Part shown: positions 7,289 to 15,355 of the stretch, piece by piece
How positions within the stretch are numbered: position 1 is the first letter of the stretch
Layout: every line of letters begins with the position of its first letter
Source: Bacillota bacterium
GTDB taxonomy: Bacteria; Bacillota; Clostridia; Peptostreptococcales; Anaerovoracaceae
Direction of reading: 5' to 3'
Assembly: GCA_030530285.1 (NCBI GenBank)
Contig: JAUMVD010000006.1
Location: 1 to 55,775 of the forward strand
Length of the DNA stretch: 55,775 nt
Made by a program: the position numbers and the translations under genes
The notes under the pieces: model-generated
Database searches by the model: none
Told to the model about the DNA's origin: nothing
What the model saw: the letters and a program-made list of their open reading frames with translations, nothing else

Positions 7289-9337
7289 TTATAACTTGAA
7301 CTTAAACGTATAAGCGTATCTCTTATATTTACCATTCACATAAGAGCAGTAGAATCCCGCGTAGAACGTATTGCCCTTATGGAAAACGCTTTCGATTTCA
7401 TGAGCCTTTCTGACGTTGATCCTGGAAATGAAATTGCCATCCCAGTCATAGACAGTAAGGACATTGTGTGACAGCCCGCTGGTGTGCGGACTCTGCGCCA
7501 CGATGATGTAGCTGGCCGTTACGTCAGCTCCCTGATAATATGTGTTCTCATATTTCTTCGTTACAGGGATATACTTCGTGATCTTCAGATCCTTGTTGAG
7601 TATGACGAAGTCATGTACACCGCTGACTACCGCAACGTATTGGCCATTCTTATCGCTGTAGGAGACGCTGGCAAAGCCGTATATTCTGTCGCGCTGCGCC
7701 TTGGTCGCTCCCGGTATGGTCGACGGAATGCTGATATCTTTGTATCCCTGATATTTCAAAGACGTGCTGACAAATGACACGCGTTTCTTGTGCTCTGTAT
7801 TGTGCGTCACCACCAGCCGCTTATTCTTCGAATCATACGTCATGTCATTGGCGTGATCCATCGCCATCGGATCAGATACCGCCACAATCTTCCCGGAGCT
7901 GAGCTTTTGCTTGGCTATTTTTACCTTATTATTGCTTTTGTTGACCAGGGCATAATATGCGTATGTCCCGTCGGTGCATCCGCCCTGCATGACGCCATAT
8001 CCGCTGATGGACTGTCCGGCGCTGGTTCTGATCTCCGTGGATACCTTCTTCGTCTTGCCAGCTACCGTCTTGGAATGCTTGACGGCCTCTATGCTGGCTG
8101 TATAGGTATCCTTGGTATTGGAGGTAAGACTCCAGGCGGAATAGTACTTGATATTGTCTACCGTCTTATATGCGCGAATTCTGGCGAAGTACTTCTTGTT
8201 TTTGCTGAGGTTCTTTGCCGTATAACTTGTCGTCTTATTGGTCTTGATGGTCTTTTTCTTTTTGTTGAACATCAGCCTGCTGGTGGAATACTGCACTTCA
8301 TATCCCTTCGCACCCGTATTCTTGTCCCACTTGAATGTCTTAGATGTGGAGGATGCTGTAGAGACGCTGGCGCCCACCGGCTTGAGGTAGCAGATCTTAG
8401 ATGATTTGGACTTTTCGCTCTCGCACTTGTTCTCTGTGGAAGTTACCGCGTATGTGTAAACTTTACCGTTTGTGGCTGATGTGTCTACATACCTGAAGTT
8501 TTCAGGCTTGGAATCTTCTTTGATGAGCTTCCAATCCTCCTCATCTGAAGCTTTTCTGTAGACCTTATATTTGGAAGTCGAGCCGATATAATTCCATGTC
8601 AGTCTGACTCCGTTATTGATGTTCTTGATCTCACTGATAACAGGCGCCTTCGTATCGCTTACCGTGACTTTGATCGTCTTCGTCGTTTCCGCGTAGTTAT
8701 CCGTTCCCGCAGCAGTGATCTTTATCTTAACAGTTCCTGTCTTGCCCTGAAGATCCAGTTTGGCCGGTTCTTCTTTCTCAGGCTCGGTTGAAGGTTCCGT
8801 CGGTTTCGTCGTTTCTGTTTCCTTAGTTGCTTCTGTTTCCTTAGTTTCCTTTGTTGATTTCGCAGCTTCTGTCGTCTTCTCCGCGCTCTTCACGGATTTG
8901 GTGGATTTCACCTGCTTGGAGCTGTCGGTTTTCGCAGAATCTGCAGGCTTGGTGGTCTCCGCCTCTTTGGTCGGTTCCGTTGCCTTCGTTTCCTTGGTCG
9001 TCTCCGTGGTTTCGGTGGCTTCAGATGATTGTTCTTCCTCACCCTCGATTTTAACGATCTTTTCATTTAAAGACTCATAGGTGAGTCTGCCATCCCCCTT
9101 GGCCAGTTCGACATCCAGTTCGAAGTCTTCCTCATCAACATCTATGATGATGTTCTCCGCTTCAATCTTCTGTTCCGGCAGATCCCTGGCCTCCGTCGTT
9201 TCCTGCTGAGCTTCCCCGGATTCAGTTGCCTGACTGTCCTTCGTGTTATCAGCATAAGAAACAGATCCGTATCCCGCAGTGGAAAGGATCATCGTGATTG
9301 CCATGATGATTGAAATGAAGTGTGCTTTATTAAACAT
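7289..9337 (-). CDS. Secreted Ig-like/FN3 protein with Thr/Glu/Lys-rich insert
   Basis: A secreted protein of about 682 residues. I prefer the ATG at 9337, with GAGGGG 8 nt upstream, over a TTG two codons earlier. A signal peptide ends at about SVSYA. A bacterial Ig-like module starts at about residue 60 (VELAKGDGRLTYESLNEKIV) and resumes at about 200 (GTVKIKITAAGTDNYAE); between them lie about 99 residues of low-complexity ETTK/TEPTKE/KSTKS sequence. Two FN3 domains follow (about 230-322 and 323-415). The last 260 residues form repeated beta segments that look propeller-like (YDSKNKRLVVTHNTEHKK, VYDWDGNFISRINVRKAHEI). No LPXTG or transmembrane anchor is seen. It heads the ACP/SGNH/MBOAT block. 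Function unknown; a surface adhesin, sensor or wall-associated protein is plausible. Confidence 0.75.
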   Translation of the reverse strand: MFNKAHFISIIMAITMILSTAGYGSVSYADNTKDSQATESGEAQQETTEARDLPEQKIEAENIIIDVDEEDFELDVELAKGDGRLTYESLNEKIVKIEGEEEQSSEATETTETTKETKATEPTKEAETTKPADSAKTDSSKQVKSTKSVKSAEKTTEAAKSTKETKETEATKETETTKPTEPSTEPEKEEPAKLDLQGKTGTVKIKITAAGTDNYAETTKTIKVTVSDTKAPVISEIKNINNGVRLTWNYIGSTSKYKVYRKASDEEDWKLIKEDSKPENFRYVDTSATNGKVYTYAVTSTENKCESEKSKSSKICYLKPVGASVSTASSTSKTFKWDKNTGAKGYEVQYSTSRLMFNKKKKTIKTNKTTSYTAKNLSKNKKYFARIRAYKTVDNIKYYSAWSLTSNTKDTYTASIEAVKHSKTVAGKTKKVSTEIRTSAGQSISGYGVMQGGCTDGTYAYYALVNKSNNKVKIAKQKLSSGKIVAVSDPMAMDHANDMTYDSKNKRLVVTHNTEHKKRVSFVSTSLKYQGYKDISIPSTIPGATKAQRDRIYGFASVSYSDKNGQYVAVVSGVHDFVILNKDLKITKYIPVTKKYENTYYQGADVTASYIIVAQSPHTSGLSHNVLTVYDWDGNFISRINVRKAHEIESVFHKGNTFYAGFYCSYVNGKYKRYAYTFKFKL

Positions 9338-9350
9338 GATCAAAACCCCT

Positions 9351-9380
9351 CAAAAGGGGAGACAGCAATACTGCCCCCCC
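9351..9380 (-). terminator. Rho-independent terminator/attenuator before the Ig/FN3 gene
   Basis: On the minus strand the arms GGGGGGGCAG and CTGTCTCCCC pair over 10 bp (two G-U) around loop TATTG, followed at once by TTTT. It lies after the L,D-transpeptidase stop and just before the ribosome site of the next gene. The CCCC of the 3' arm can instead pair with the GGGG of the downstream Shine-Dalgarno (CCCC-TTTTGA-GGGG), so terminator and ribosome-site hairpins are mutually exclusive. Confidence 0.7.
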
Positions 9381-9399
9381 TCTTTTCACACTAGTTCTT

Positions 9400-10920
9400 T
9401 TAATAAGATAGTAATGTTGTTCCGTTCTTTATTTTCTTTCCGCTAATTGTACCGCATATAGTTTTAATATAATCGGACACATCATCAAACACTCTCGTAC
9501 ACCCCTTTGACTTTGGTTTACCAAGATCACTGTCGAAATAAACTTTAAGCTTGGCACCTTGAGACCACTGATAAGGAACTGACTCTGATTTGCCCCATAC
9601 TCCCTTAAGCGTCTTATGTTTTTTTTCATAGGCCTTGTTAGGTTTGCATAACATGGTGTGTATGGAGTTTACATCGTTAAACATGCACTTTTGATAATAC
9701 CAGAACTTTGACCTGTGTATTTTGGCCTGATATTTTTTGAATTTAAATACGCCAGAAGGAGTACACGTCTTCATCTTCCCACTTGAACAGGCGGTTGCTG
9801 GGTAATTCTTATCCATTACCCAAGTGCCATCTGGTGCTTTATTAAAAATGTAAACATGCTGGGTACCTTTGCTTAACCACACTGCGTAATCTGTATTGCT
9901 TGTTATACCCCAGTTATTAATAAAGTCCATACATGTTTCTGGGCTATATGGCTTGGCCCATGTCTTATTACCAAAGGCACCTTCACCAGCCTCATTCATA
10001 CCATCCGGGTACCAGAAACGTCCCCCCTTTTCCGTCCCCATAGCTGAATAATGGAAGGAGATACTTTTCATATTAACCTGACCAAACCACAAATAGTCTT
10101 TTTTACTGTCACACCAAACTGCCCATCTGCCATTCGCTCTCATAACACCCACAATCTTTTTCCCTTTTCCGATTCTAGCTTTCTCTTTTCCGCCTTTGCT
10201 TTTTGTCCATAAAGGCTTATTTGCTTTGGTGGTGGCTGTTATATACGCAGGTCTGACAGTTACCCCCTTAACTGCTACGGATTTGTTGCCGACTACTTCT
10301 TCTGAATCCTCTGTTGCAGGATCATCTGCTTGCATGACCGGTTCGACCTTATATCCATAGTAAAACATACTTGACTGACAGCACAGAGGAAGCTTTACAG
10401 ATCCAGTCTCTTTTTTAAATTGCCCATCTTGACCGCCATCACGAAATCTCATTTTACCAGTCTCATCTTCCGTGAACTGATCTGTCTCACTAATTTTAAT
10501 GTTCGAATAAACTTTATTAAAACTACTGTCTCCAAAACTTGTAACTTTACCTTCATTGCCCTTCTCTTTGCCGCGGGCACGATAAATGTTATAAGCTACT
10601 GCTCCATCTACCGGTTCCCACTTCAGGATAACAGCAAGTCTTCCCGGAACAGTCTCAACGCCTGTTACCTCTCCACTAGGGGTGCCAACCTGATCACCGT
10701 TTGTCTGATTGGATCCAACCACTTCTTCATTGTCTTCACTCGTGACTTCAGGTTCTTCAACGTCACCGGAAGCGACCTCGTCTGAAACTGACGGCTGATC
10801 CAGCGGCGGTATCTCCTCTTCGTCACCGGTTGCCGCAAACGCAGGTATACTGCTTATTGAAAAAGCCATTATACCTGACAGCGCTAGACACCAAATCTTC
10901 TTCTTCTCAAATAATTTCAT
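9400..10920 (-). CDS. Secreted L,D-transpeptidase (YkuD domain) with FN3-like module
   Basis: A cell-wall cross-linking or lipoprotein-anchoring enzyme. The ATG at 10920 (MKLFEKKK) has GGAG 7 nt upstream; an in-frame ATG at 10965 adds a non-leader stretch. A signal peptide ends near PAFAATGD, then an acidic Ser/Glu-rich linker and an FN3-like segment (AVILKWEPVDGAVAYNIYRA, about residues 95-115). The YkuD fold is C-terminal: AVWLSKGTQHVYIF, then His421 in SIHTML and the nucleophile Cys474 in SKGCTRV, the family HX..S(H/K)GC.R signature. With about 506 residues it is long for the family because of the N-terminal modules. It has its own promoter (10983-11011) and a terminator (9351-9380), so it may be a single-gene unit. 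It is more AT-rich than its neighbours. Confidence 0.85.
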   Translation of the reverse strand: MKLFEKKKIWCLALSGIMAFSISSIPAFAATGDEEEIPPLDQPSVSDEVASGDVEEPEVTSEDNEEVVGSNQTNGDQVGTPSGEVTGVETVPGRLAVILKWEPVDGAVAYNIYRARGKEKGNEGKVTSFGDSSFNKVYSNIKISETDQFTEDETGKMRFRDGGQDGQFKKETGSVKLPLCCQSSMFYYGYKVEPVMQADDPATEDSEEVVGNKSVAVKGVTVRPAYITATTKANKPLWTKSKGGKEKARIGKGKKIVGVMRANGRWAVWCDSKKDYLWFGQVNMKSISFHYSAMGTEKGGRFWYPDGMNEAGEGAFGNKTWAKPYSPETCMDFINNWGITSNTDYAVWLSKGTQHVYIFNKAPDGTWVMDKNYPATACSSGKMKTCTPSGVFKFKKYQAKIHRSKFWYYQKCMFNDVNSIHTMLCKPNKAYEKKHKTLKGVWGKSESVPYQWSQGAKLKVYFDSDLGKPKSKGCTRVFDDVSDYIKTICGTISGKKIKNGTTLLSY

Positions 10921-10982
10921 TTCTTTTCTCCAATACTTCTTTAACCATATTAATAAATCACACACAACTTACATTATGAATA

Positions 10983-11011
10983 ATTGTACCTAATAAGGCG
11001 GTAATTATCAA
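10983..11011 (-). promoter_or_regulatory. Sigma-A-type promoter for the L,D-transpeptidase
   Basis: On the minus strand: -35 TTGATA (11006-11011), 17-bp spacer, -10 TACAAT (10983-10988). It would start transcription at about 10976 and leave a leader of about 55 nt before the ATG at 10920. Confidence 0.75.
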
Positions 11012-11076
11012 TAAAATGGAGCAATAAACCTTTCTATAAAATTGTTAAGAGTGTCCTGTCCGAAGTTGGCATTCTG

Positions 11077-11104
11077 TTGATTTTTCCACGCCTCAGTGTA
11101 TAAT
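11077..11104 (+). promoter_or_regulatory. Promoter giving a leaderless GT2 transcript
   Basis: -35 TTGATT (11077-11082), 16-bp spacer, -10 TATAAT (11099-11104). The ATG of the GT2 gene is only 6 nt after the -10 box, about where transcription should begin. No Shine-Dalgarno exists upstream of the ATG. It diverges from the promoter at 10983-11011, about 65 bp away. Confidence 0.7.
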
Positions 11105-11110
11105 TGAACT

Positions 11111-12058
11111 ATGAAATATTCAGTAATCATCCCATGCTATAAGTCGTCACACACGATCCGTGAAGTGATCGAGCTTACCATGGAGGAATTCAGGAAATTA
11201 AATATTGATGACTATGAATTTGTCGCGGTGGATGACCACTCTCCTGACGGCGGCGAAACGATTGCCGAATTACGGGCTTTGGCAGAAGAATACGATCAGG
11301 TCACGGCCATCGAGCTCGCGAAGAACGCCGGGCAGCACAACGCTCTCATGGCAGGGCTAAACCATGCAACCGGCGACATTTTCATCTCTATGGACGATGA
11401 TCTGCAGACGCACCCGAGCCAGCTTCATCTCCTGATCGAGGAGCTGAACAAAGGCTACGACATCGTCTACGGGTATTACCCGGAGAAGAAGCACAGCGTC
11501 TTCAGAAATCTGGGAAGCTGGTTCAATCATACTTCCGTCAGAATCCTGATCGGCAAGCCGAAGGATATGAAGACCTCCAGTTTCTGGATCATCAGAAGAT
11601 ACGTCCGCGATTACGTCATCCAGTATAGAAGTCAGTACACGTATATCCAGGGGCTGTTTCTCAGAACCACCGACAATATCTCCAGCGTTCCTGTCCAGCA
11701 CTTTGACAGAGCGTACGGAACATCGGGATACACCTTCAAAAAGCTGGTGAGCCTTTGGTCGAATATTCTGGGATTCAGTATTGTCCCATTGAGGATCGCC
11801 CGCAATTTCGGCGCGGTGGTTGCGGCTATCGGCATCATCGGAGCCATCATCGTATTCATCAGAAAGCTCTTGGTTCCGGCCACTGCTATCGGATGGTCGT
11901 CCATGATGTTTGCCATATTCTTCTTCTCAGGCATGATGATGCTGTTTTTGGGAATCATCGGAGAATATCTGGGCAGAATGTTCCTGAGTATGAGCAATAA
12001 TCCTCAATACGTGGTCAAACACGTTTATCATCGGACCGATCATGAGACTGACGATTGA
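11111..12058 (+). CDS. Polyprenyl-phosphate glycosyltransferase, GT2 (CsbB/GtrB/DPM1-like)
   Basis: A 315-residue enzyme expected to move a sugar from a nucleotide-sugar to undecaprenyl phosphate on the cytoplasmic face. The GT2 core starts at once (MKYSVIIPCYKSSHTIREV), with VAVDDHSPDGG, the metal-binding DDD in ISMDDDLQTHPSQ (about residues 94-100) and two C-terminal membrane helices (about 230-255 and 265-290), the layout of CsbB, ArnC and GtrB. It is first in a four-gene operon, with 7 nt to the ATP-grasp gene. The start cannot lie later because the N-terminal beta strand is essential to the fold, yet there is no ribosome site, so translation is probably leaderless. A YfhO-type GT-C protein is encoded at 17587, and in Bacillus subtilis CsbB and YfhO act together on lipoteichoic acid. 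Confidence 0.88.
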   Translation: MKYSVIIPCYKSSHTIREVIELTMEEFRKLNIDDYEFVAVDDHSPDGGETIAELRALAEEYDQVTAIELAKNAGQHNALMAGLNHATGDIFISMDDDLQTHPSQLHLLIEELNKGYDIVYGYYPEKKHSVFRNLGSWFNHTSVRILIGKPKDMKTSSFWIIRRYVRDYVIQYRSQYTYIQGLFLRTTDNISSVPVQHFDRAYGTSGYTFKKLVSLWSNILGFSIVPLRIARNFGAVVAAIGIIGAIIVFIRKLLVPATAIGWSSMMFAIFFFSGMMMLFLGIIGEYLGRMFLSMSNNPQYVVKHVYHRTDHETDD

Positions 12059-12065
12059 TTAAGAT

Positions 12066-13187
12066 ATGAAAAAGATTCTAATTCTCGGCGCGGGAAACGC
12101 GCAGATAGATGCTATCGAATATTGTCACAGACAGGGAATAACCGTAGCCGGCTGCAGTTATACGAATACTGATGCCGGTATTCCTTTGCTTGACGAATTT
12201 GAACAGGTGGACATCAAAGACATCGACGGCGTGTCGGATCTGGCCCGCCGCATCGGCGCGGATGCCGTCTATTCCGTCGGCTCGGATCTGGCCGTTCCAA
12301 CTGCCATGGCTGTAAGCGAGCGATTGGGTCTTCCCCATTTCATTTCCTATGAAACGGCCATGATCTGTCATTCCAAGCACCTGACAAGGCAAAAGCTGGG
12401 ACCGGATTTCGAAGGAAACCTGCGATTTCTCGTCTGCTCATCGGTGGAAGAAGCTGCGGCGGCAGATATCTTCCCGGCTATGATGAAGCCGGTGGATTCC
12501 CAGGGACAGCGCGGCTGTTTCAGAGTCGACTCGCGGGAAGATATCATCGCGCACTTTGCCACCAGTCTGGATTATTCCAAAGAAAAAAAGGTCATCATCG
12601 AGGAATTCGTCGACGGGCCTGAAGTTTCCGTCAACGCTTACCTGCAGGGCGGGGAGCTGCGGTTCGCCATCGTTTCCGACCGGTATGTGTTCGATGAATA
12701 CCCGGGCGGCATCATCAAAAAGCACATGATCCCGTCCACGTTTACCAATGCTGACGCAAGCGCGGAATCCATCGACCTCACCTTCAGGGCGGCAAAGGCC
12801 GTAGGCGCCTATGACGGGCCGGTGTACGCGCAGATCAAGATCGACCGGGACGGTCACCCGAAACTCCTGGAAATCGCCCCGCGTCTTGATGGCTGCCACA
12901 TGTGGAATCTCATCAAGCATTACTGCGGCGCGGACCTTCTGGACGCGACCTTCACCCACCTGCTTGACGGAAGCGCAGTGCTGACAGATGAATACAAATA
13001 CCCTGCAGATACGTACAGTCTGACCTTTCTCTCCATGGAAACGGGAAGGACATTCGACCGATCGATCTATGATACCGCGGGAGCGGAGTACGTCTGCTGG
13101 TATTACGATACCGGAGATACGGTCCGTAAACTGAACGGATACATTGAGAAATGCGGATATATGATAAAAAGAGAGGAGCAGTCTTAA
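12066..13187 (+). CDS. ATP-grasp ligase (carbamoyl-phosphate-synthase-like)
   Basis: A 373-residue cytoplasmic ligase of the ATP-grasp superfamily, which couples a carboxylate to an amine or thiol through an acyl phosphate. An N-terminal preATP-grasp Rossmann-like domain (MKKILILGAGNAQIDAIEY) precedes the ATP-grasp core: KPVDSQGQRG as the glycine-rich loop (about residue 139), VIIEEFVDGPEVSVNAYL for the adenine/Mg lobe, and LLEIAPRLDGCHMWNLIKHY with the metal-binding Glu and Arg. It is too short for a real carbamoyl-phosphate synthase and lacks the partner subunit. It lies between a lipid-linked GT2 and a CapK-like enzyme, which suggests addition of an amino acid or other acid to a sugar, but the substrate cannot be read. 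Confidence 0.82.
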   Translation: MKKILILGAGNAQIDAIEYCHRQGITVAGCSYTNTDAGIPLLDEFEQVDIKDIDGVSDLARRIGADAVYSVGSDLAVPTAMAVSERLGLPHFISYETAMICHSKHLTRQKLGPDFEGNLRFLVCSSVEEAAAADIFPAMMKPVDSQGQRGCFRVDSREDIIAHFATSLDYSKEKKVIIEEFVDGPEVSVNAYLQGGELRFAIVSDRYVFDEYPGGIIKKHMIPSTFTNADASAESIDLTFRAAKAVGAYDGPVYAQIKIDRDGHPKLLEIAPRLDGCHMWNLIKHYCGADLLDATFTHLLDGSAVLTDEYKYPADTYSLTFLSMETGRTFDRSIYDTAGAEYVCWYYDTGDTVRKLNGYIEKCGYMIKREEQS

Positions 13188-13188
13188 A

Positions 13189-14496
13189 TTGAGTATTCAG
13201 AAAAAGCTTAAAAACTTCTACACTTTTTACTATCTGATGAGGATGCCTAAGTCCTTTGACAGAAGTCCTGCCGTGATGAAAGAAGAGCAGAACAGAAATA
13301 TCCATAAGCTCATGAAAAGGGCGTATGAGATTCCGTTCTACAGAAAGCGCTTTGAAGCATCCGGCACGACGCCTGATGAATATCACTGCAGTGAGGATCT
13401 GACCAAGTTCCCGCTGCTCACCAAACCGGAGCTGCGTCTGTGGATGCAGGAGGAATGGGAAAACCACCCGGAGATTCATGATTCCGTCAACGTGCTCAGC
13501 ACCAGCGGATCCTCAGGTACTCCGCTGAAAGTCCTCTACTCCCAGAGAGAGCAGGCCTTCAGTGACGCCAACTGGATCAGGGGCCTTTCGGTGGGCGGAT
13601 ACAAACCGCTGCGAGGCAAGATGTATTCTTTCCAGACCAGCCACAAGGACCCGAATCCTAAAGGCCGTGACTCCATCATTCAGTCTCTGGGATTCATGCG
13701 CAGAAAGGTCGTCTCCGAGGACTACTGCGTCGGCGACGGCGTGGGAGATACCATCCGGGATATCAACGAATACAAGCCTGACATGCTCTGTTTCAGGAGA
13801 AACTGCCTCGTCAGGATCGTGGCGTATGCCGAGCAGCACGATATGCCGCTGTGGAAGCCTAAATACTACGTGCCCGTCAGTGAAATGGTGGACGATGTCA
13901 CCAGAAATCTGCTGACCAAAGGCCTCGGTCCCGGACTGATCGACGAATACGGCATCACCGAAATGGGCAGCAGCATGTACAAGTACCCGGGCAACGACTA
14001 CTTCAACGTCTGCCACGATATGGCCGTGGTCAATATCTATGACGACCAGAATCAACTGGCGGATAACGGCAGGATCATCATCACCGCGCTGTATAAGAAG
14101 GACTACCCTCTCATCAACTATGACGTCCTGGATCTGGCGACTTCATACGTCAAGGACGGGCTGCGCTATGTGACGAAGATAGAGGGCAGGATGAACGATC
14201 TGGTCAAACACGAGGACGGCGTGGAATCATCGGCGCTGATGCTCATGAGAATCGCCAACCATACCGTAGGTCTGGCGCAGTTCCGATTCGTGGAGGAGTC
14301 CTATCATGACATGCTCATCCAGCTTGTCCGCGATCCGATGAATACCTCCAAATCAAAGGAAGAAATCGAGCAGCATTTCATCCACGAAGTGCAAAAGCTC
14401 TACGGCGATGAATTCGATATCAGGATCGAGTGGCTGGATGTCCTGCCGCCGGACAAGACCGGCAAGCAGCGATGCTTCGTCTGCAATGTGAAGTAA
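13189..14496 (+). CDS. CapK/PaaK-like adenylate-forming enzyme
   Basis: A 435-residue member of the phenylacetate-CoA ligase/CapK branch of the ANL superfamily, which activates a carboxylate with ATP. The ATP loop is VLSTSGSSGTPLKV (about residue 104) and the A5 motif is DEYGITEMGSS (about 250); IEGRMNDLVKHEDG marks the hinge to the C-terminal lid. The start is TTG at 13189, 1 nt after the ATP-grasp stop, with GAGAGGAG about 11 nt upstream. Several relatives lie in capsule clusters, hence CapK. It could make an acyl-AMP or thioester for its own operon. It could also load the orphan acyl carrier protein at 7028, since no DltA is present; that link is speculative. Confidence 0.85.
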   Translation: MSIQKKLKNFYTFYYLMRMPKSFDRSPAVMKEEQNRNIHKLMKRAYEIPFYRKRFEASGTTPDEYHCSEDLTKFPLLTKPELRLWMQEEWENHPEIHDSVNVLSTSGSSGTPLKVLYSQREQAFSDANWIRGLSVGGYKPLRGKMYSFQTSHKDPNPKGRDSIIQSLGFMRRKVVSEDYCVGDGVGDTIRDINEYKPDMLCFRRNCLVRIVAYAEQHDMPLWKPKYYVPVSEMVDDVTRNLLTKGLGPGLIDEYGITEMGSSMYKYPGNDYFNVCHDMAVVNIYDDQNQLADNGRIIITALYKKDYPLINYDVLDLATSYVKDGLRYVTKIEGRMNDLVKHEDGVESSALMLMRIANHTVGLAQFRFVEESYHDMLIQLVRDPMNTSKSKEEIEQHFIHEVQKLYGDEFDIRIEWLDVLPPDKTGKQRCFVCNVK

Positions 14497-14506
14497 GGAG
14501 GCTTCT

Positions 14507-15355
14507 ATGAAGATCATTGTCACCGGAGCCGGTGGTTTTGTCGGCAGACCGGTCATGCATAAGCTCAATTCGATTCCGGAGATAGAAGCTGTGCCGCTGT
14601 CCAGAAAGACGACAGATTACTCCGTCAAAAGCCTGAGAGAAGTATTCCGCGACGCAGAGGCGGTGATCCATCTGGCCGGCGTCAAGGGCGGCTCGGGATC
14701 GATCACGGATTTTCACGTCAACGAAGAAATCACCGAAAATATCCTCATCTCCATGGGAGAAGAGAAAGTCGGCAGGATCGTGTTCGCTTCCAGCAGGCTG
14801 GTATACTCCGATCCCCTTAAGATTCCGTGGAAGGAAGACTCCCCGCTGGAGCCTATGACGATGTACGGCATCAGCAAGGTGGCCTGCGAGTCCCTGTGCA
14901 GACTTTACGCAACCCGCTATGGGTTTACTTATGCCAACGTGCGCATCGCCCAGGTGCTGGGACCTGACGAAGGGGCACGGAATATGATGAATGTCTTTCT
15001 AGACACTTCCCTGCAGGGCGGTCAGCTCAGGGTCCAGGGCAAAAGCATCGCAAAAAGACAATACATCTACGTGGAAGATCTGGCGGATATCCTCTGCAGT
15101 CTGGCCATGGATGACAGCGGCGAGTCCCTCACCCTCAACGCGGGGATGCCTGCCGCCTACACCAATCTGGAGATCGCCCGCCTGATCAATCAGGTCTTCG
15201 GCAATGACACCCCGATTGAATATGACGACTCTTTCCCGGAGACGATTCAGTCTTCCGAGATGGATGTTTCCAATCTCATCAAAAAAACAGGCTCTGCTCC
15301 ACGTGATATGGAGCAGGCCCTCAAGGATTTGTTTTTCAATATCAGTTCCAGGTGA
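14507..15355 (+). CDS. NAD-dependent sugar epimerase/dehydratase (extended SDR)
   Basis: A 282-residue extended short-chain dehydrogenase/reductase acting on a nucleotide-sugar. It has the Rossmann loop VTGAGGFVGRPVM (residues 5-17), HLAGVKGG, SSRLVYSD and the catalytic pair in MYGISKVACE (Tyr-x-x-x-Lys at about 125-129). It is slightly shorter than UDP-glucose 4-epimerases (about 330), which fits a reductase or small epimerase. AAGGAGG lies just upstream of the ATG. It is the last gene of the plus-strand operon; its 3' end overlaps the convergent ketopantoate-reductase-like gene by 14 bp, and no terminator is visible between them. It probably makes the sugar used by the GT2 at 11111. Confidence 0.87.
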   Translation: MKIIVTGAGGFVGRPVMHKLNSIPEIEAVPLSRKTTDYSVKSLREVFRDAEAVIHLAGVKGGSGSITDFHVNEEITENILISMGEEKVGRIVFASSRLVYSDPLKIPWKEDSPLEPMTMYGISKVACESLCRLYATRYGFTYANVRIAQVLGPDEGARNMMNVFLDTSLQGGQLRVQGKSIAKRQYIYVEDLADILCSLAMDDSGESLTLNAGMPAAYTNLEIARLINQVFGNDTPIEYDDSFPETIQSSEMDVSNLIKKTGSAPRDMEQALKDLFFNISSR

